This document shows positions 1 to 6,460 of a DNA stretch of 14,822 nucleotides, piece after piece. This stretch comes from Gemmatimonadota bacterium (GTDB lineage Bacteria; Latescibacterota; UBA2968; UBA8231). The stretch's first letter is position 1. Each line of letters starts with the position of its first letter. The notes under the pieces are model-generated. The model was not told the origin of the DNA and did not search any database. It saw nothing but the letters and a program-made list of their open reading frames with translations. The stretch spans positions 1 through 14,822 of the forward strand of contig VXOR01000072.1 of the NCBI GenBank assembly GCA_009840005.1, read 5' to 3'. The translations under genes and the position numbers were made by a program.

Positions 1-37
1 ATGCCCGCTTACGCGGGCGGGCCGGAACAGGAAATAG
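1..37. repeat. REP-like GC-rich hairpin at the window edge
   Basis: GCCCGC at 3-8 and GCGGGC at 13-18 form a perfect 6-bp inverted repeat around a TTAC loop. The general form (GCCCGC-loop-GCGGGC) resembles the short hairpins scattered between genes in many bacterial genomes. It lies directly upstream of the stop codon that closes the frame of the YWTD-repeat gene, so the junction between this hairpin and that gene may be a breakpoint. Only one copy is visible and the left context is missing, so calling it a dispersed repeat is an inference. Confidence 0.35.
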
Positions 38-88
38 TAGCGCGTAACATCAGTTATTCAGTACAGCGAAGATCCGTCCAATCCTGCG

Positions 89-904
89 TTGCCGCCGGGG
101 ATTGGCGAAGGCGATGACTGTGCACAGAATATCGTCGGTGAGAGTAACACCAGTAACAACTGCTCGGATGCGGTGCGCGTGATCGTGTCGAAGATGTCAC
201 AGATATACTGGACGAGCGCAGGTAGGATTCAGCGTGCCAACTTGGACGGTTCCAACATCGAAGACCTCGTTACTGGATTGGACTGGGCACACAACCTTGC
301 CTTGGATGTGGGTGAAGGCAAGATGTACTGGACGGAGTATAGGTCGTATAGGTCGGGTGAGATCCGGCGTGCCAACTTGGATGGTTCCGACATCGAAGAC
401 CTCGTTACTGGATTGCACTTTCCCCAAGGTCTCGCCTTGGACCTGTCGGGAGCAGCGGGTAGTGGCACTGGAACGGGTAATATGCCGGTGGAAGAGAGTC
501 AGCTAACGCCCGAGATCATAGCCTTATACGGCACCTTGGTCACCACTTTTACGGATATCTTCTTCGCCGCGCTGGTCCCCGGTACGACGTTGGTGCCGGG
601 GGAAGGCGGCTCGGTAGAAATCGCAGGCAACGACTGGACGTTTCAGGATTATTCGCCCGATGGCGCATTGGTAATCAACGGCACCTTGAACATCGGAATA
701 GATCAGACGTCCATTCCGCTGACCGGGACAGTTACTTTTTCTGGATCACAGGAAGCCGAACTGGAACTTGATATAGAGTTTTCGATCGGAGCCGATGGGA
801 CCCTTTCTGCTACCGGGACGATAACCATCAACGGCGCAGAATTTGACGTCGCCGAGATCCGTGAAGCGGCTAGTGAAGCGGCTGAGGCAGCCGCACGCAG
901 GTAA
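89..904 (+). CDS. YWTD-repeat protein, 5'-truncated
   Basis: Secreted or surface-type protein of unknown binding partner. Residues about 40-65 and 84-110 are two LDL-receptor YWTD propeller repeats (IYWT, RANLDGS, EDLVTGL, LALD; then MYWT, RANLDGS, EDLVTGL, LALD). A full YWTD propeller has about six blades, so two are not a complete domain. A Gly/Thr linker leads to a beta-rich C-terminal half (about 140-271) that I do not recognise. The start at 89 is a TTG without a convincing ribosome site. The frame stays open upstream to a TAG at 38-40, and the translated upstream stretch (YSEDPSNPALPPG, then GESNTSNNCSDAVRV) reads like the end of a CARDB-type adhesion domain. The true protein was therefore probably longer, and this is a truncated or frameshifted remnant. 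No signal peptide is present in what remains. Confidence 0.6.
   Translation: MPPGIGEGDDCAQNIVGESNTSNNCSDAVRVIVSKMSQIYWTSAGRIQRANLDGSNIEDLVTGLDWAHNLALDVGEGKMYWTEYRSYRSGEIRRANLDGSDIEDLVTGLHFPQGLALDLSGAAGSGTGTGNMPVEESQLTPEIIALYGTLVTTFTDIFFAALVPGTTLVPGEGGSVEIAGNDWTFQDYSPDGALVINGTLNIGIDQTSIPLTGTVTFSGSQEAELELDIEFSIGADGTLSATGTITINGAEFDVAEIREAASEAAEAAARR
232..415 (+). repeat. 49-bp direct repeat coding for YWTD blades
   Basis: The segments 232-280 and 367-415 match over 49 bp with two substitutions (GAC/GAT and AAC/GAC). The offset is 135 bp, which is exactly 45 codons, about one YWTD blade. The near-identity at DNA level indicates recent duplication or gene conversion of a blade within the gene. 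Confidence 0.85.
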
Positions 905-1017
905 TGATCACCGGATTGCCAGCGTCGCCAACGTACACGAAGGTCTTTGAGAAGACGATAGGGACTTGCGAGGCGTCGGTAACGTCTTGTCTCTTGTTAG
1001 CCAGTGGAGAGAGGACA
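905..1017. other. convergent intergenic spacer
   Basis: These 113 bp lie between the stop of the plus-strand YWTD protein and the stop of the minus-strand pentapeptide-repeat gene. I see no convincing intrinsic terminator with a U-tract and no RNA gene. Short antisense frames cross it but have no recognisable content. Confidence 0.5.
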
Positions 1018-2448
1018 TTAGTTACCAGCCTTTTTGGGGACGAATGACATAGCTTTGTTGTATTCGGAGATCCATTTTTCGGCGTCTTCTTCGGTGTAGG
1101 CTCCGGTAATGGCACCGCTACCTTCCGGCAGTTGATTGCTTGGGGGCTTGCCGACATGCGGCATCAATCTCTCTCGTAATATTTCTCGTAGTATTTCTCT
1201 TTCTGCTTCATCTTCTCCATCAGAAAAATCTGCGACAATGGAATCTACTACTCCTTGACTAAGTTTGCCCTCAAAAGTTACGCCGGTTAGTTTGCTTTCT
1301 TGGTAAATCTGCCTTTTTATCCGTTCTTCAAACGACCCATCGTTGCCTGTGGTAATGCCTTGCATTTTCACTCCTTGGAGTCTCGCCCCTTGCAGTTGTA
1401 CTGCCTGAAGCGTCGCCCCTTGCAGTTCTGAATTCGAAAGGTCCACACCTTGCATTCTCACTCCTAGAAGCATTGCCCCTTGCATTTTCACTCCTCTAAG
1501 AGTTGCCCCTTGCAGTTGTACCCCTGAGAGGATCGCCCCTTGCATTTGCGTCTCCGAAAGGTCTGCTCCTTGCAGTTGCACTCCTTGAAGCGTTGCCTCC
1601 TGCATTTTCGCCTCCGAAAGGTCTGCTCCTTGCAGTTGCACTCCTTGAAGCGTTGCCTCCTGCATTTTCGCCTCCGAAAGGTCTGCTCCTTGCAGTTGCA
1701 CTCCTTGAAGCGTTGCCTCCTGCATTTTCGCCTCCGAAAGGTCTGCTCCTTGCAGTTGCACCACTCGAAGGTCTGCTCTTTGCAGTTGCACTCCGACCAA
1801 GGTCGCGTTTTCTAAGCGTGCTCTCTCGAGAGCGACACCTTTCAGCCAGCTTCCCTGCAAGTCGGCACTTAGTCCTTTGAAAACATCAGGCTCTTGAACG
1901 AACAGCAGATTCAGCAGGCTCTGAACTTCTTCCGAGGGATTCGACTCATGCTTTTCCTGATATTCCTTTTCTCCCGTCGTCTGGCGTATATGAGCGCAGA
2001 GAATATCATGCACGGTCTGACGTAATTCCGGGGTATCTGGGGTGTCTTGTGCCAGATGGAAAAGTTCGTAGGCTCCGCCTAGGCGCACGGAATCCGATTT
2101 ATGTCCCAAATGTTCAATGGCGTTTTTCAGGCGATCTTGCCGCTGTCCCTGCTCGGTTTTCAGTACAGCATCAGCCTGCGACTGCGCGGTCTTCTCCATC
2201 GCCTTGGCGCGTTTGTAGGACATCAGGGCTTGCAGGGCGATCAGTACGCCGCCCATGCTGATTCCCAGAAATTTCAGAGCCTCGTATTTTGCATCCTCTT
2301 CTAACCCCAAAGACTCTAGAACACACGCCTCAAGGCTTTTGGAGACTAAGACGGCCACAAAAACTGCCGCCAAGACAATAAGCAGGACGATAAGAAGGAA
2401 CTGAAGGGTCTGAGATCGAAAAAGCCAAGTCCAAAATCGAGAAAGCAT
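1018..2448 (-). CDS. membrane-anchored pentapeptide-repeat protein
   Basis: 476 residues. Two hydrophobic segments (about 15-37 and 60-77) should anchor it in the inner membrane, followed by a charged helical stretch (about 78-115) that may be coiled coil. A conserved-looking helical region (RLKNAIEHLGHKSDSVRLGGAYEL, about 106-130, quoted here as a landmark only) precedes a pentapeptide-repeat domain at about 196-364. That domain is built from GADLS, EAKMQ, EATLQ and GVQLQ units that should fold as a right-handed quadrilateral beta-helix. The C-terminal 110 residues are charged and not recognised. Pentapeptide proteins with this N-terminal architecture are common in uncultured bacteria; their role is generally unknown, with protein-protein scaffolding usually proposed. 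The gene starts 13 bp after the nucleotidyltransferase stop, so it is probably co-transcribed with it. The ATG at 2446-2448 has only a weak ribosome site. Confidence 0.85.
   Translation of the reverse strand: MLSRFWTWLFRSQTLQFLLIVLLIVLAAVFVAVLVSKSLEACVLESLGLEEDAKYEALKFLGISMGGVLIALQALMSYKRAKAMEKTAQSQADAVLKTEQGQRQDRLKNAIEHLGHKSDSVRLGGAYELFHLAQDTPDTPELRQTVHDILCAHIRQTTGEKEYQEKHESNPSEEVQSLLNLLFVQEPDVFKGLSADLQGSWLKGVALERARLENATLVGVQLQRADLRVVQLQGADLSEAKMQEATLQGVQLQGADLSEAKMQEATLQGVQLQGADLSEAKMQEATLQGVQLQGADLSETQMQGAILSGVQLQGATLRGVKMQGAMLLGVRMQGVDLSNSELQGATLQAVQLQGARLQGVKMQGITTGNDGSFEERIKRQIYQESKLTGVTFEGKLSQGVVDSIVADFSDGEDEAEREILREILRERLMPHVGKPPSNQLPEGSGAITGAYTEEDAEKWISEYNKAMSFVPKKAGN
1552..1761 (-). 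repeat. 60-bp tandem repeat, 3.5 exact copies
   Basis: Positions 1561-1620, 1621-1680 and 1681-1740 are identical base for base. The periodic identity extends to about 1552 on the left and 1761 on the right (about 210 bp in total). The unit encodes 20 residues, which is four pentapeptides and exactly one coil of the predicted beta-helix. Flanking units keep the protein motif but differ in DNA, so the exact block is a recent expansion. Confidence 0.95.
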
Positions 2449-2461
2449 TCTCTACACTCGT

Positions 2462-2806
2462 TCAGGCGACACGTCGCTCATACAGCACTTTCCCCTCTTC
2501 CAGCACCTTGTGAATCAAGGAATACGGGTCATCGCGCTGCTCGGCGAGGACTTCTGGAGAGCGGATAATCACATCAATAGGCAGGATGAAACGCTCGGCA
2601 ATCGCCCGACGAATTGGATTGCCATGCTGTGGCTGTCCTGCGCCTGCACGAAGCACGACTAGCAGATCCACATCGCTGTGCGCTCCAACCTCTCCGCGAG
2701 CATGGCTGCCGAAGAGAATGATCTGTTCTGGATCAAAGCGTTCGACAATTAGTTGCGCTATGGCTTGGAGCGTGGCGCTGTCGATATGGGATTCAATGGC
2801 ATTCAC
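2462..2806 (-). CDS. minimal nucleotidyltransferase (MNT-type), orphan
   Basis: 114-residue DNA polymerase beta-superfamily nucleotidyltransferase of the small MNT type. MNT proteins usually pair with a HEPN protein and act as antitoxin by nucleotidylating or AMPylating it. The signature GSHARG (33-38) is followed by DVD (Asp45 and Asp47), with a likely third acidic residue at Asp78 (PIDVI). The start is a GTG at 2804-2806. It is supported by an AAGAGG ribosome site five bases upstream, and no ATG lies further upstream before the in-frame stop. No HEPN gene lies next to it: the gene downstream encodes the pentapeptide-repeat protein and the gene upstream is DUF2442. It may be a leftover antitoxin, or its partner may be encoded elsewhere. 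Confidence 0.85.
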   Translation of the reverse strand: MNAIESHIDSATLQAIAQLIVERFDPEQIILFGSHARGEVGAHSDVDLLVVLRAGAGQPQHGNPIRRAIAERFILPIDVIIRSPEVLAEQRDDPYSLIHKVLEEGKVLYERRVA

Positions 2807-2858
2807 AAACGCCTCTTGCTGATGTTCGGCGATCTCGGACGCACTTCAATGGTTGGCT

Positions 2859-3113
2859 TCAAGTAACAGACCGATTATAGATTCCAATAAGTAAGTTGGG
2901 AACGCTGATGTCTTCATCTATTTCACCCCAATGAAGGCCCGTCCCACCACCACTAAGCTCATACTTTTCCCTCTGTTGTTCTGTAGCTTTATGAAGCCGA
3001 GGGAAATAGACAAGGGGAATTGATAATTGCCGACCATCGGAAAGAGTCAGCCACATGTTATCATTATCGAACCAGATTTTAGAAGCCCGTGCTTCAAAGG
3101 TTAAAGTGCTCAT
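2859..3113 (-). CDS. DUF2442 family protein
   Basis: 84-residue protein of the DUF2442 family. Typical features are the central stretch LSDGRQLSIPLVYFPRL and the C-terminal GLHWGEIDEDISV. DUF2442 proteins are often encoded beside small DUF4160-type proteins and are considered antitoxin-like; no such partner is visible here. I chose the ATG at 3111-3113 because GAGGAG lies seven bases upstream. A TTG at 3128 in the same frame would place the ribosome site inside the coding sequence. The stop of the zinc-finger gene at 3129 lies just upstream, so the two form a tight operon. No catalytic motif is visible. Confidence 0.8.
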   Translation of the reverse strand: MSTLTFEARASKIWFDNDNMWLTLSDGRQLSIPLVYFPRLHKATEQQREKYELSGGGTGLHWGEIDEDISVPNLLIGIYNRSVT

Positions 3114-3128
3114 TCCAGCACTCCTCAA

Positions 3129-3323
3129 TTAAGAATTTTGTTGGTCGAGCCTCTTAATGGCGCTCTGAATTGCACCGACTTCGTGCTCCTCAAAGTACGC
3201 CTCACCGCACTGATCACAGACCCAAGCCGGGACTGTGTCGAACACCAAGTGATAGCCGTTGCGATCCGCATGGAAGGGAGCCTTTGAGCGCTTCATCTGA
3301 CCGTGACAGTGGATGCAATTCAT
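3129..3323 (-). CDS. YgiT-type zinc-finger protein (MqsA N-domain-like)
   Basis: 64 residues with CIHC at 3-6 and CDQC at 36-39, the two CxxC knuckles of the YgiT/MqsA-type zinc finger. They are separated by a stretch containing YHLVFDTVPAWVC, typical of this family. Such stand-alone domains are usually encoded next to a DUF4258-type or MqsR-like toxin and act as antitoxin or regulator. No helix-turn-helix domain is attached. The ATG at 3321-3323 has an AAGGA ribosome site seven bases upstream. The gene runs straight into DUF2442, and the 118 bp upstream (to 3441) contain no recognisable toxin gene. Confidence 0.85.
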   Translation of the reverse strand: MNCIHCHGQMKRSKAPFHADRNGYHLVFDTVPAWVCDQCGEAYFEEHEVGAIQSAIKRLDQQNS

Positions 3324-3441
3324 TGTGACTTCCTTGTCCGTAAATCTTGCTCCCGCTGATCCCCCGTTTCGTCCTGTCTAGTCGTGCTATTTGGCAAACT
3401 GCATGGGGGAAAGTACGCGGGGCAGGCATTTCAAAATTAAC
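3324..3441. other. short non-coding gap between TA-like genes
   Basis: These 118 bp lie between the zinc-finger gene start and the TumE stop. The AAGGA ribosome site of the zinc-finger gene lies at its left end. I looked for a remnant of a DUF4258-type toxin on the minus strand and found none that I could recognise. Confidence 0.4.
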
Positions 3442-3855
3442 CTAATGGAGAGATTCAATCTCTTCAATAATTGCGATCAGATTGGGGCCGGTAAATTGAA
3501 GATTAGGTGCGGGGATGCGGTTGCGTTTAATGTCAGGCGGGACGTGCTTGTGGTGAGGAAAAGTAGAGGCGAGTGCGGATTCTTCGGGATGAGGGAAGTC
3601 ATCGTACCAATACAGGCGTTCTGTACCGCGATAAACTTCGTATCCGTACGACGTGATCAGACCATCTGCAAAATCTAATTCCTCCCGCATTCGCAAGCGG
3701 ACTCCGTTTGCGAATGTCGCCTCTCCCTCGGCTGTTCCGGTAAAAGGACTGGACGACCAAACGCGAATAGTTGATCGAAGAACGGAAGGACGACTCATGG
3801 TTTCAGCCAGAAAGTAACTATAATCGGCAAGAGATTCGAGGGGACTTTCCGCCAT
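3442..3855 (-). CDS. tumE: TumE-type toxin (DUF6516)
   Basis: 137-residue protein matching the TumE/DUF6516 toxin family. It has an N-terminal region rich in polar residues, then a beta-rich core ([34 protein letters not shown]) and the characteristic FPHHKH near residue 100, then a C-terminal NL..IIEEIE helix. The family is annotated as the toxin of a two-gene TA system; I cannot tell the molecular activity from sequence. The start is the ATG at 3853-3855, one base after the antitoxin stop (TGA-T-ATG), which suggests translational coupling. A longer frame to 3990 exists but would lie inside the antitoxin gene. Name confidence is moderate, since it rests on recognising the family pattern. Confidence 0.75.
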   Translation of the reverse strand: MAESPLESLADYSYFLAETMSRPSVLRSTIRVWSSSPFTGTAEGEATFANGVRLRMREELDFADGLITSYGYEVYRGTERLYWYDDFPHPEESALASTFPHHKHVPPDIKRNRIPAPNLQFTGPNLIAIIEEIESLH

Positions 3856-3856
3856 A

Positions 3857-4126
3857 TCAATAAGCAGGTTGTACCCGCAATGCGTCGGCGGGATCGCTTT
3901 GTTGGATTTGTTCGCTATAGGCTGCCTTGCGGCGTTGCCAAGTTTCGTAAATGCCTTTCCACCGGCTGAAATCAGTTCGGGTTTCGTCAAAATCGTCGTA
4001 GTGCGATAGCTTGCCTGCTGTTAAGATGTTGTAAAAATCTTGGCTGAGAATGCCGTATTTTTCTTCGTAGAGCGTGAGCCGCCGTTCAAGCTGCTTCATC
4101 TCAAGGACTAGTTCGTGAAGTTCCAT
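3857..4126 (-). CDS. tumA: antitoxin partner of TumE (small coiled-coil protein)
   Basis: 89 residues, highly charged. It has an N-terminal helix with coiled-coil character ([17 protein letters not shown]) followed by [13 protein letters not shown], an acidic stretch ([10 protein letters not shown]) and [12 protein letters not shown]. This layout is typical of the small proteins encoded directly upstream of DUF6516 toxins. I chose the ATG at 4124-4126 because a near-perfect AAGGAGGA site lies five bases upstream. The open frame extends 51 codons further, to 4279, but that part overlaps the dehydratase gene and has no family resemblance. The gene symbol is assigned from context with the toxin. 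Confidence 0.7.
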   Translation of the reverse strand: MELHELVLEMKQLERRLTLYEEKYGILSQDFYNILTAGKLSHYDDFDETRTDFSRWKGIYETWQRRKAAYSEQIQQSDPADALRVQPAY

Positions 4127-4175
4127 TGAAATCCTCCTTATGTACTCCTCAGGTTGTGACCATTTCTCCTTCGTC

Positions 4176-5300
4176 CTACCAATCCACGACCGCCCCATCA
4201 TCGGGATCAAGACGAACGCGATAGGGACTCGGTTCGCCGACTTGGGCCATGAGCTTGTCTTCGTCGATGGTGATGCCAAGGCCAGGATCTATGGGCAAGG
4301 GTCGGTGGCCGTTGGCGACCGGTGGCAAGGGTTTGGCGAGCAGATCTGCGTATTCGTTGTCGCCGCGCTCTTGGATGAGGAAGTTGGGAATGGAAGCGGC
4401 GATCTGCAGACTCGCGGCAAGCGAACAGGGGCCTTGGGGGTTGTGTGGGGCCAGCGGCGAGTAGTAAGCCTCGGCCATGCCGGCGATGATCTTCAATTCG
4501 GTGATGCCGCCGGCATAGCAAACGTCCGGCTGGAGGATGTGGGCGGCGCGCTTTTCGAGGATTTCCTTGAATCCCCACTTGGTAAAGATGCGCTCGCCCG
4601 TGGCAATGGGGATGTGGGTTTTTGCGGCGATTTCGGCCATGACGTCGATGTTGAGGGCCTGGACAATTTCCTCGTAGAACCAAGGATGATACGGTTCGAG
4701 CGCCTTGACGAGCAGCAGGGCGGTAGGGGGTTGCACTGCGCCGTGAAAGTCAACACCGATATCGACGCCGGAGCCGTGTTGTTCGCGCAGCGCTTTGAAG
4801 CGCTCAACCATCTCATCGACGAACTTTTGGCCCTCGATGTATTTGAAAGGGGACCGCGACGTACCCGGCCCCACCTTCATAGCGTTGACGCCGGTTTTTT
4901 CGCTCACTTCGCCGTAAACCCGAATCCGCTCACGCGTGGGGCCGCCGAGCAGCTTGTACACGGGCACGCCATAGCATTTGCCGGTGATGTCCCAAAGGGC
5001 CATATCAATGCCGGAGGAGATGGCGGTTTTGATCGGGCCGCCGCGATAGAAGGCACCGCGATGGATGGCCTGCCAGTGGTGAGTGACTGGGCGGGGATCT
5101 TTGCCCACTAAGTAGTCGGCGACTTCGAGTGCGCCGGCAGCACAGGCCCTGGCGTCGTCTTTGAGCATCTCGCCCCAACCGGCGATGCCCGCGTCCGTCG
5201 AGATCTTGACGAAGACCCAGGAGTTTTTGAGAACGAACGTCTCGATCTTGGTGACTTTAATTGCATCGTTGGGTCCGATAGGGGCTTCAGTGCCCGACAT
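4176..5300 (-). CDS. DgoD-like sugar-acid dehydratase (enolase superfamily)
   Basis: 374 residues, the full length for a mandelate racemase/muconate-lactonizing-type enzyme. Such enzymes abstract the alpha proton of an acid sugar and eliminate water to give a 2-keto-3-deoxy acid. Metal ligands are visible as Asp184 (VDFHG), Glu210 (FYEE) and Glu236 (GER). Candidate general bases are His186 and His286 (APHNPQGP). This D-x-H pattern and its spacing follow the D-galactonate dehydratase (DgoD) group rather than the KxK muconate group. The real substrate could be another aldonate (galactonate, fuconate, rhamnonate or similar). The ATG at 5298-5300 has AAAGGAGT six bases upstream. It is the last gene of the minus-strand cluster, separated from the next gene upstream by 135 bp that hold a small repeat element. 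A 323-codon antisense frame covers it and is not a gene. Confidence 0.9.
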   Translation of the reverse strand: MSGTEAPIGPNDAIKVTKIETFVLKNSWVFVKISTDAGIAGWGEMLKDDARACAAGALEVADYLVGKDPRPVTHHWQAIHRGAFYRGGPIKTAISSGIDMALWDITGKCYGVPVYKLLGGPTRERIRVYGEVSEKTGVNAMKVGPGTSRSPFKYIEGQKFVDEMVERFKALREQHGSGVDIGVDFHGAVQPPTALLLVKALEPYHPWFYEEIVQALNIDVMAEIAAKTHIPIATGERIFTKWGFKEILEKRAAHILQPDVCYAGGITELKIIAGMAEAYYSPLAPHNPQGPCSLAASLQIAASIPNFLIQERGDNEYADLLAKPLPPVANGHRPLPIDPGLGITIDEDKLMAQVGEPSPYRVRLDPDDGAVVDW

Positions 5301-5341
5301 GGTGGTACTCCTTTGGCTATGGGTGATCGTTGTAGGGTTCT

Positions 5342-5453
5342 TATAGCAATCCTACATCATTTACAAGGTGATCCGCAGATGGACGCAGATAGACGCAGAG
5401 TAGGATGCACAAGGCGATCCATCGCGCGGATCGAATCATTCCGCATTGCTATA
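5342..5453. mobile_element. MITE-like element with 9-bp terminal inverted repeats
   Basis: TATAGCAAT at 5342-5350 and ATTGCTATA at 5445-5453 are perfect inverted repeats bounding 112 bp. Inside are three CGCAGA(T) units in 10-bp phase (5374-5399, GATCCGCAGATGGACGCAGA and following) and a short hairpin (CGATCC 5415-5420, GGATCG 5428-5433). CGCAGAT-type repeats of this kind are familiar as dispersed non-coding repeats in several uncultured lineages. No transposase is encoded, so it would have to be non-autonomous. Its right end overlaps the 3' end of the propeller gene and supplies that gene's last five sense codons and stop. The mobile nature is an inference from the termini, and no target-site duplication was established. 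Confidence 0.5.
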
Positions 5454-6452
5454 GGACGCAGTAGATGCAGCCGAAGTCGCGCTGGCAATGCGCCAGCGTC
5501 CGTCGAGATCGCAGGCTTCGTAGAACATGCGGAAGCGTCCGTCGGCGAGGTCAATCACACACGGCTCGGAGGCCTTAGCTGCGTCCCATGGTCCCCCATT
5601 GTCAATGCAGATTCCCGGATCCTTGACCCACTGCAGACCGTCCGCGGAAAATGCGCTGAAAATTCTGCCGTGATACTTTGATCCACGGGGGACCTCTGGA
5701 GCCGACGTCCAGCCTGCGTAGTACATGCGAAAGCCGCCCTCGCCCAGGCGCAAAACCTCCGGGGCATAGACGGCATAGGATTCGAGATCTCGGTCTTGGG
5801 GTATGCGAATGCCGGGCTCTAACTGGAACACTAGACCATCTTCTGACACAGCGCTGACGATCTTTTTGTTGTTGCCAGCAATATCCGGATAGGGATAAGC
5901 ACTGGCGTAGAGGCGAAAGCGGGAGCCGTCCTGCTCTGCGGCCGGGTTGAGGTGGAGACAGCGAGGTGCCAGATAGGAGACGCTTGCTCCGGCCAAGCGC
6001 AGGCCCGGCTCCCGTTCCCAGACCAGACCGTCGGCGGAAATAGAACTCACAATTGTGGCCTTGACTTGGCCGTCCCCCTGCTCGGTCTTCCCCTCGTAGT
6101 ACATGCGGTAGCGGCCATCCGCTAGCGGAATGACGTCCGGGCTCCAGATGTAGTGCTCGGCGCCATCCCCGCCCGCATCCATTCTGACGCCCGGCTCCTT
6201 CTCCCAGTGCTCGGCATCGGTGGAGAAGGCACTGAGGATGTACCCCTTTGAAGCCGCGTTAGGACGCTCCGGCCCGAGGCCGTGATAGTACATGCGGTAT
6301 CCGCCGTCCATTTTGACCACGTTCGGAGTGAGGGTGCGGTCTGCATCGAGCGGTCCGTCGGAGTCGATGGCGACGGCGGCGTCCTTGATCCACTGAGTTC
6401 CGGGATCTACGTCCTGATAGTGGACGGCCCTCAGCATGTTTGCAGATGTCAT
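5436..6452 (-). CDS. five-bladed beta-propeller glycosidase-like protein
   Basis: 338 residues with five repeated blades of the GH43/GH32/GH62-type propeller superfamily. The blade cores read YRMYYHG (52-58), YRMYYEG (115-121), FRLYASA (179-185), FRMYYAG (241-247) and FRMFYEA (307-313). Most blades also carry an SAFSTDA- or SAxSxDG-type turn followed by W.KEPG or REPG. The family includes arabinanases, xylosidases and related sugar-binding enzymes, but I cannot pick out a convincing catalytic acidic triad, so it could be a non-catalytic sugar-binding or lyase-like propeller. There is no signal peptide, so it is probably cytoplasmic. The gene starts eight bases after the UPF0173 stop and has no clear ribosome site, suggesting coupling. 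The final residues YSNAE and the stop lie in the neighbouring repeat element, so the C-terminus may have been altered. Confidence 0.7.
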   Translation of the reverse strand: MTSANMLRAVHYQDVDPGTQWIKDAAVAIDSDGPLDADRTLTPNVVKMDGGYRMYYHGLGPERPNAASKGYILSAFSTDAEHWEKEPGVRMDAGGDGAEHYIWSPDVIPLADGRYRMYYEGKTEQGDGQVKATIVSSISADGLVWEREPGLRLAGASVSYLAPRCLHLNPAAEQDGSRFRLYASAYPYPDIAGNNKKIVSAVSEDGLVFQLEPGIRIPQDRDLESYAVYAPEVLRLGEGGFRMYYAGWTSAPEVPRGSKYHGRIFSAFSADGLQWVKDPGICIDNGGPWDAAKASEPCVIDLADGRFRMFYEACDLDGRWRIASATSAASTASYSNAE

Positions 6453-6460
6453 TGCGGTTG

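Noticed and set aside
870..1157. Minus-strand 95-codon frame across the convergent spacer
   Set aside because: It overlaps the ends of both flanking genes and has no recognisable content or ribosome site.
1552..1761. Possible CRISPR-like array
   Set aside because: The 60-bp units are contiguous, have no variable spacers and are in frame with a pentapeptide coding sequence.
1503..1880. Plus-strand frame with repeated PKGLLLAVALLEALPPAF units
   Set aside because: The apparent protein repeat is only the reverse reading of the 60-bp tandem repeat in the pentapeptide gene.
4127..4279. N-terminal extension of the TumE antitoxin
   Set aside because: It overlaps the 3' end of the dehydratase gene, and the internal ATG at 4126 has a near-perfect ribosome site.
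4140..5111. 323-codon open frame on the plus strand
   Set aside because: It lies wholly antisense to the well-supported DgoD-like dehydratase, has low-complexity translation with no family resemblance, and is a frame shadow of a GC-rich gene.
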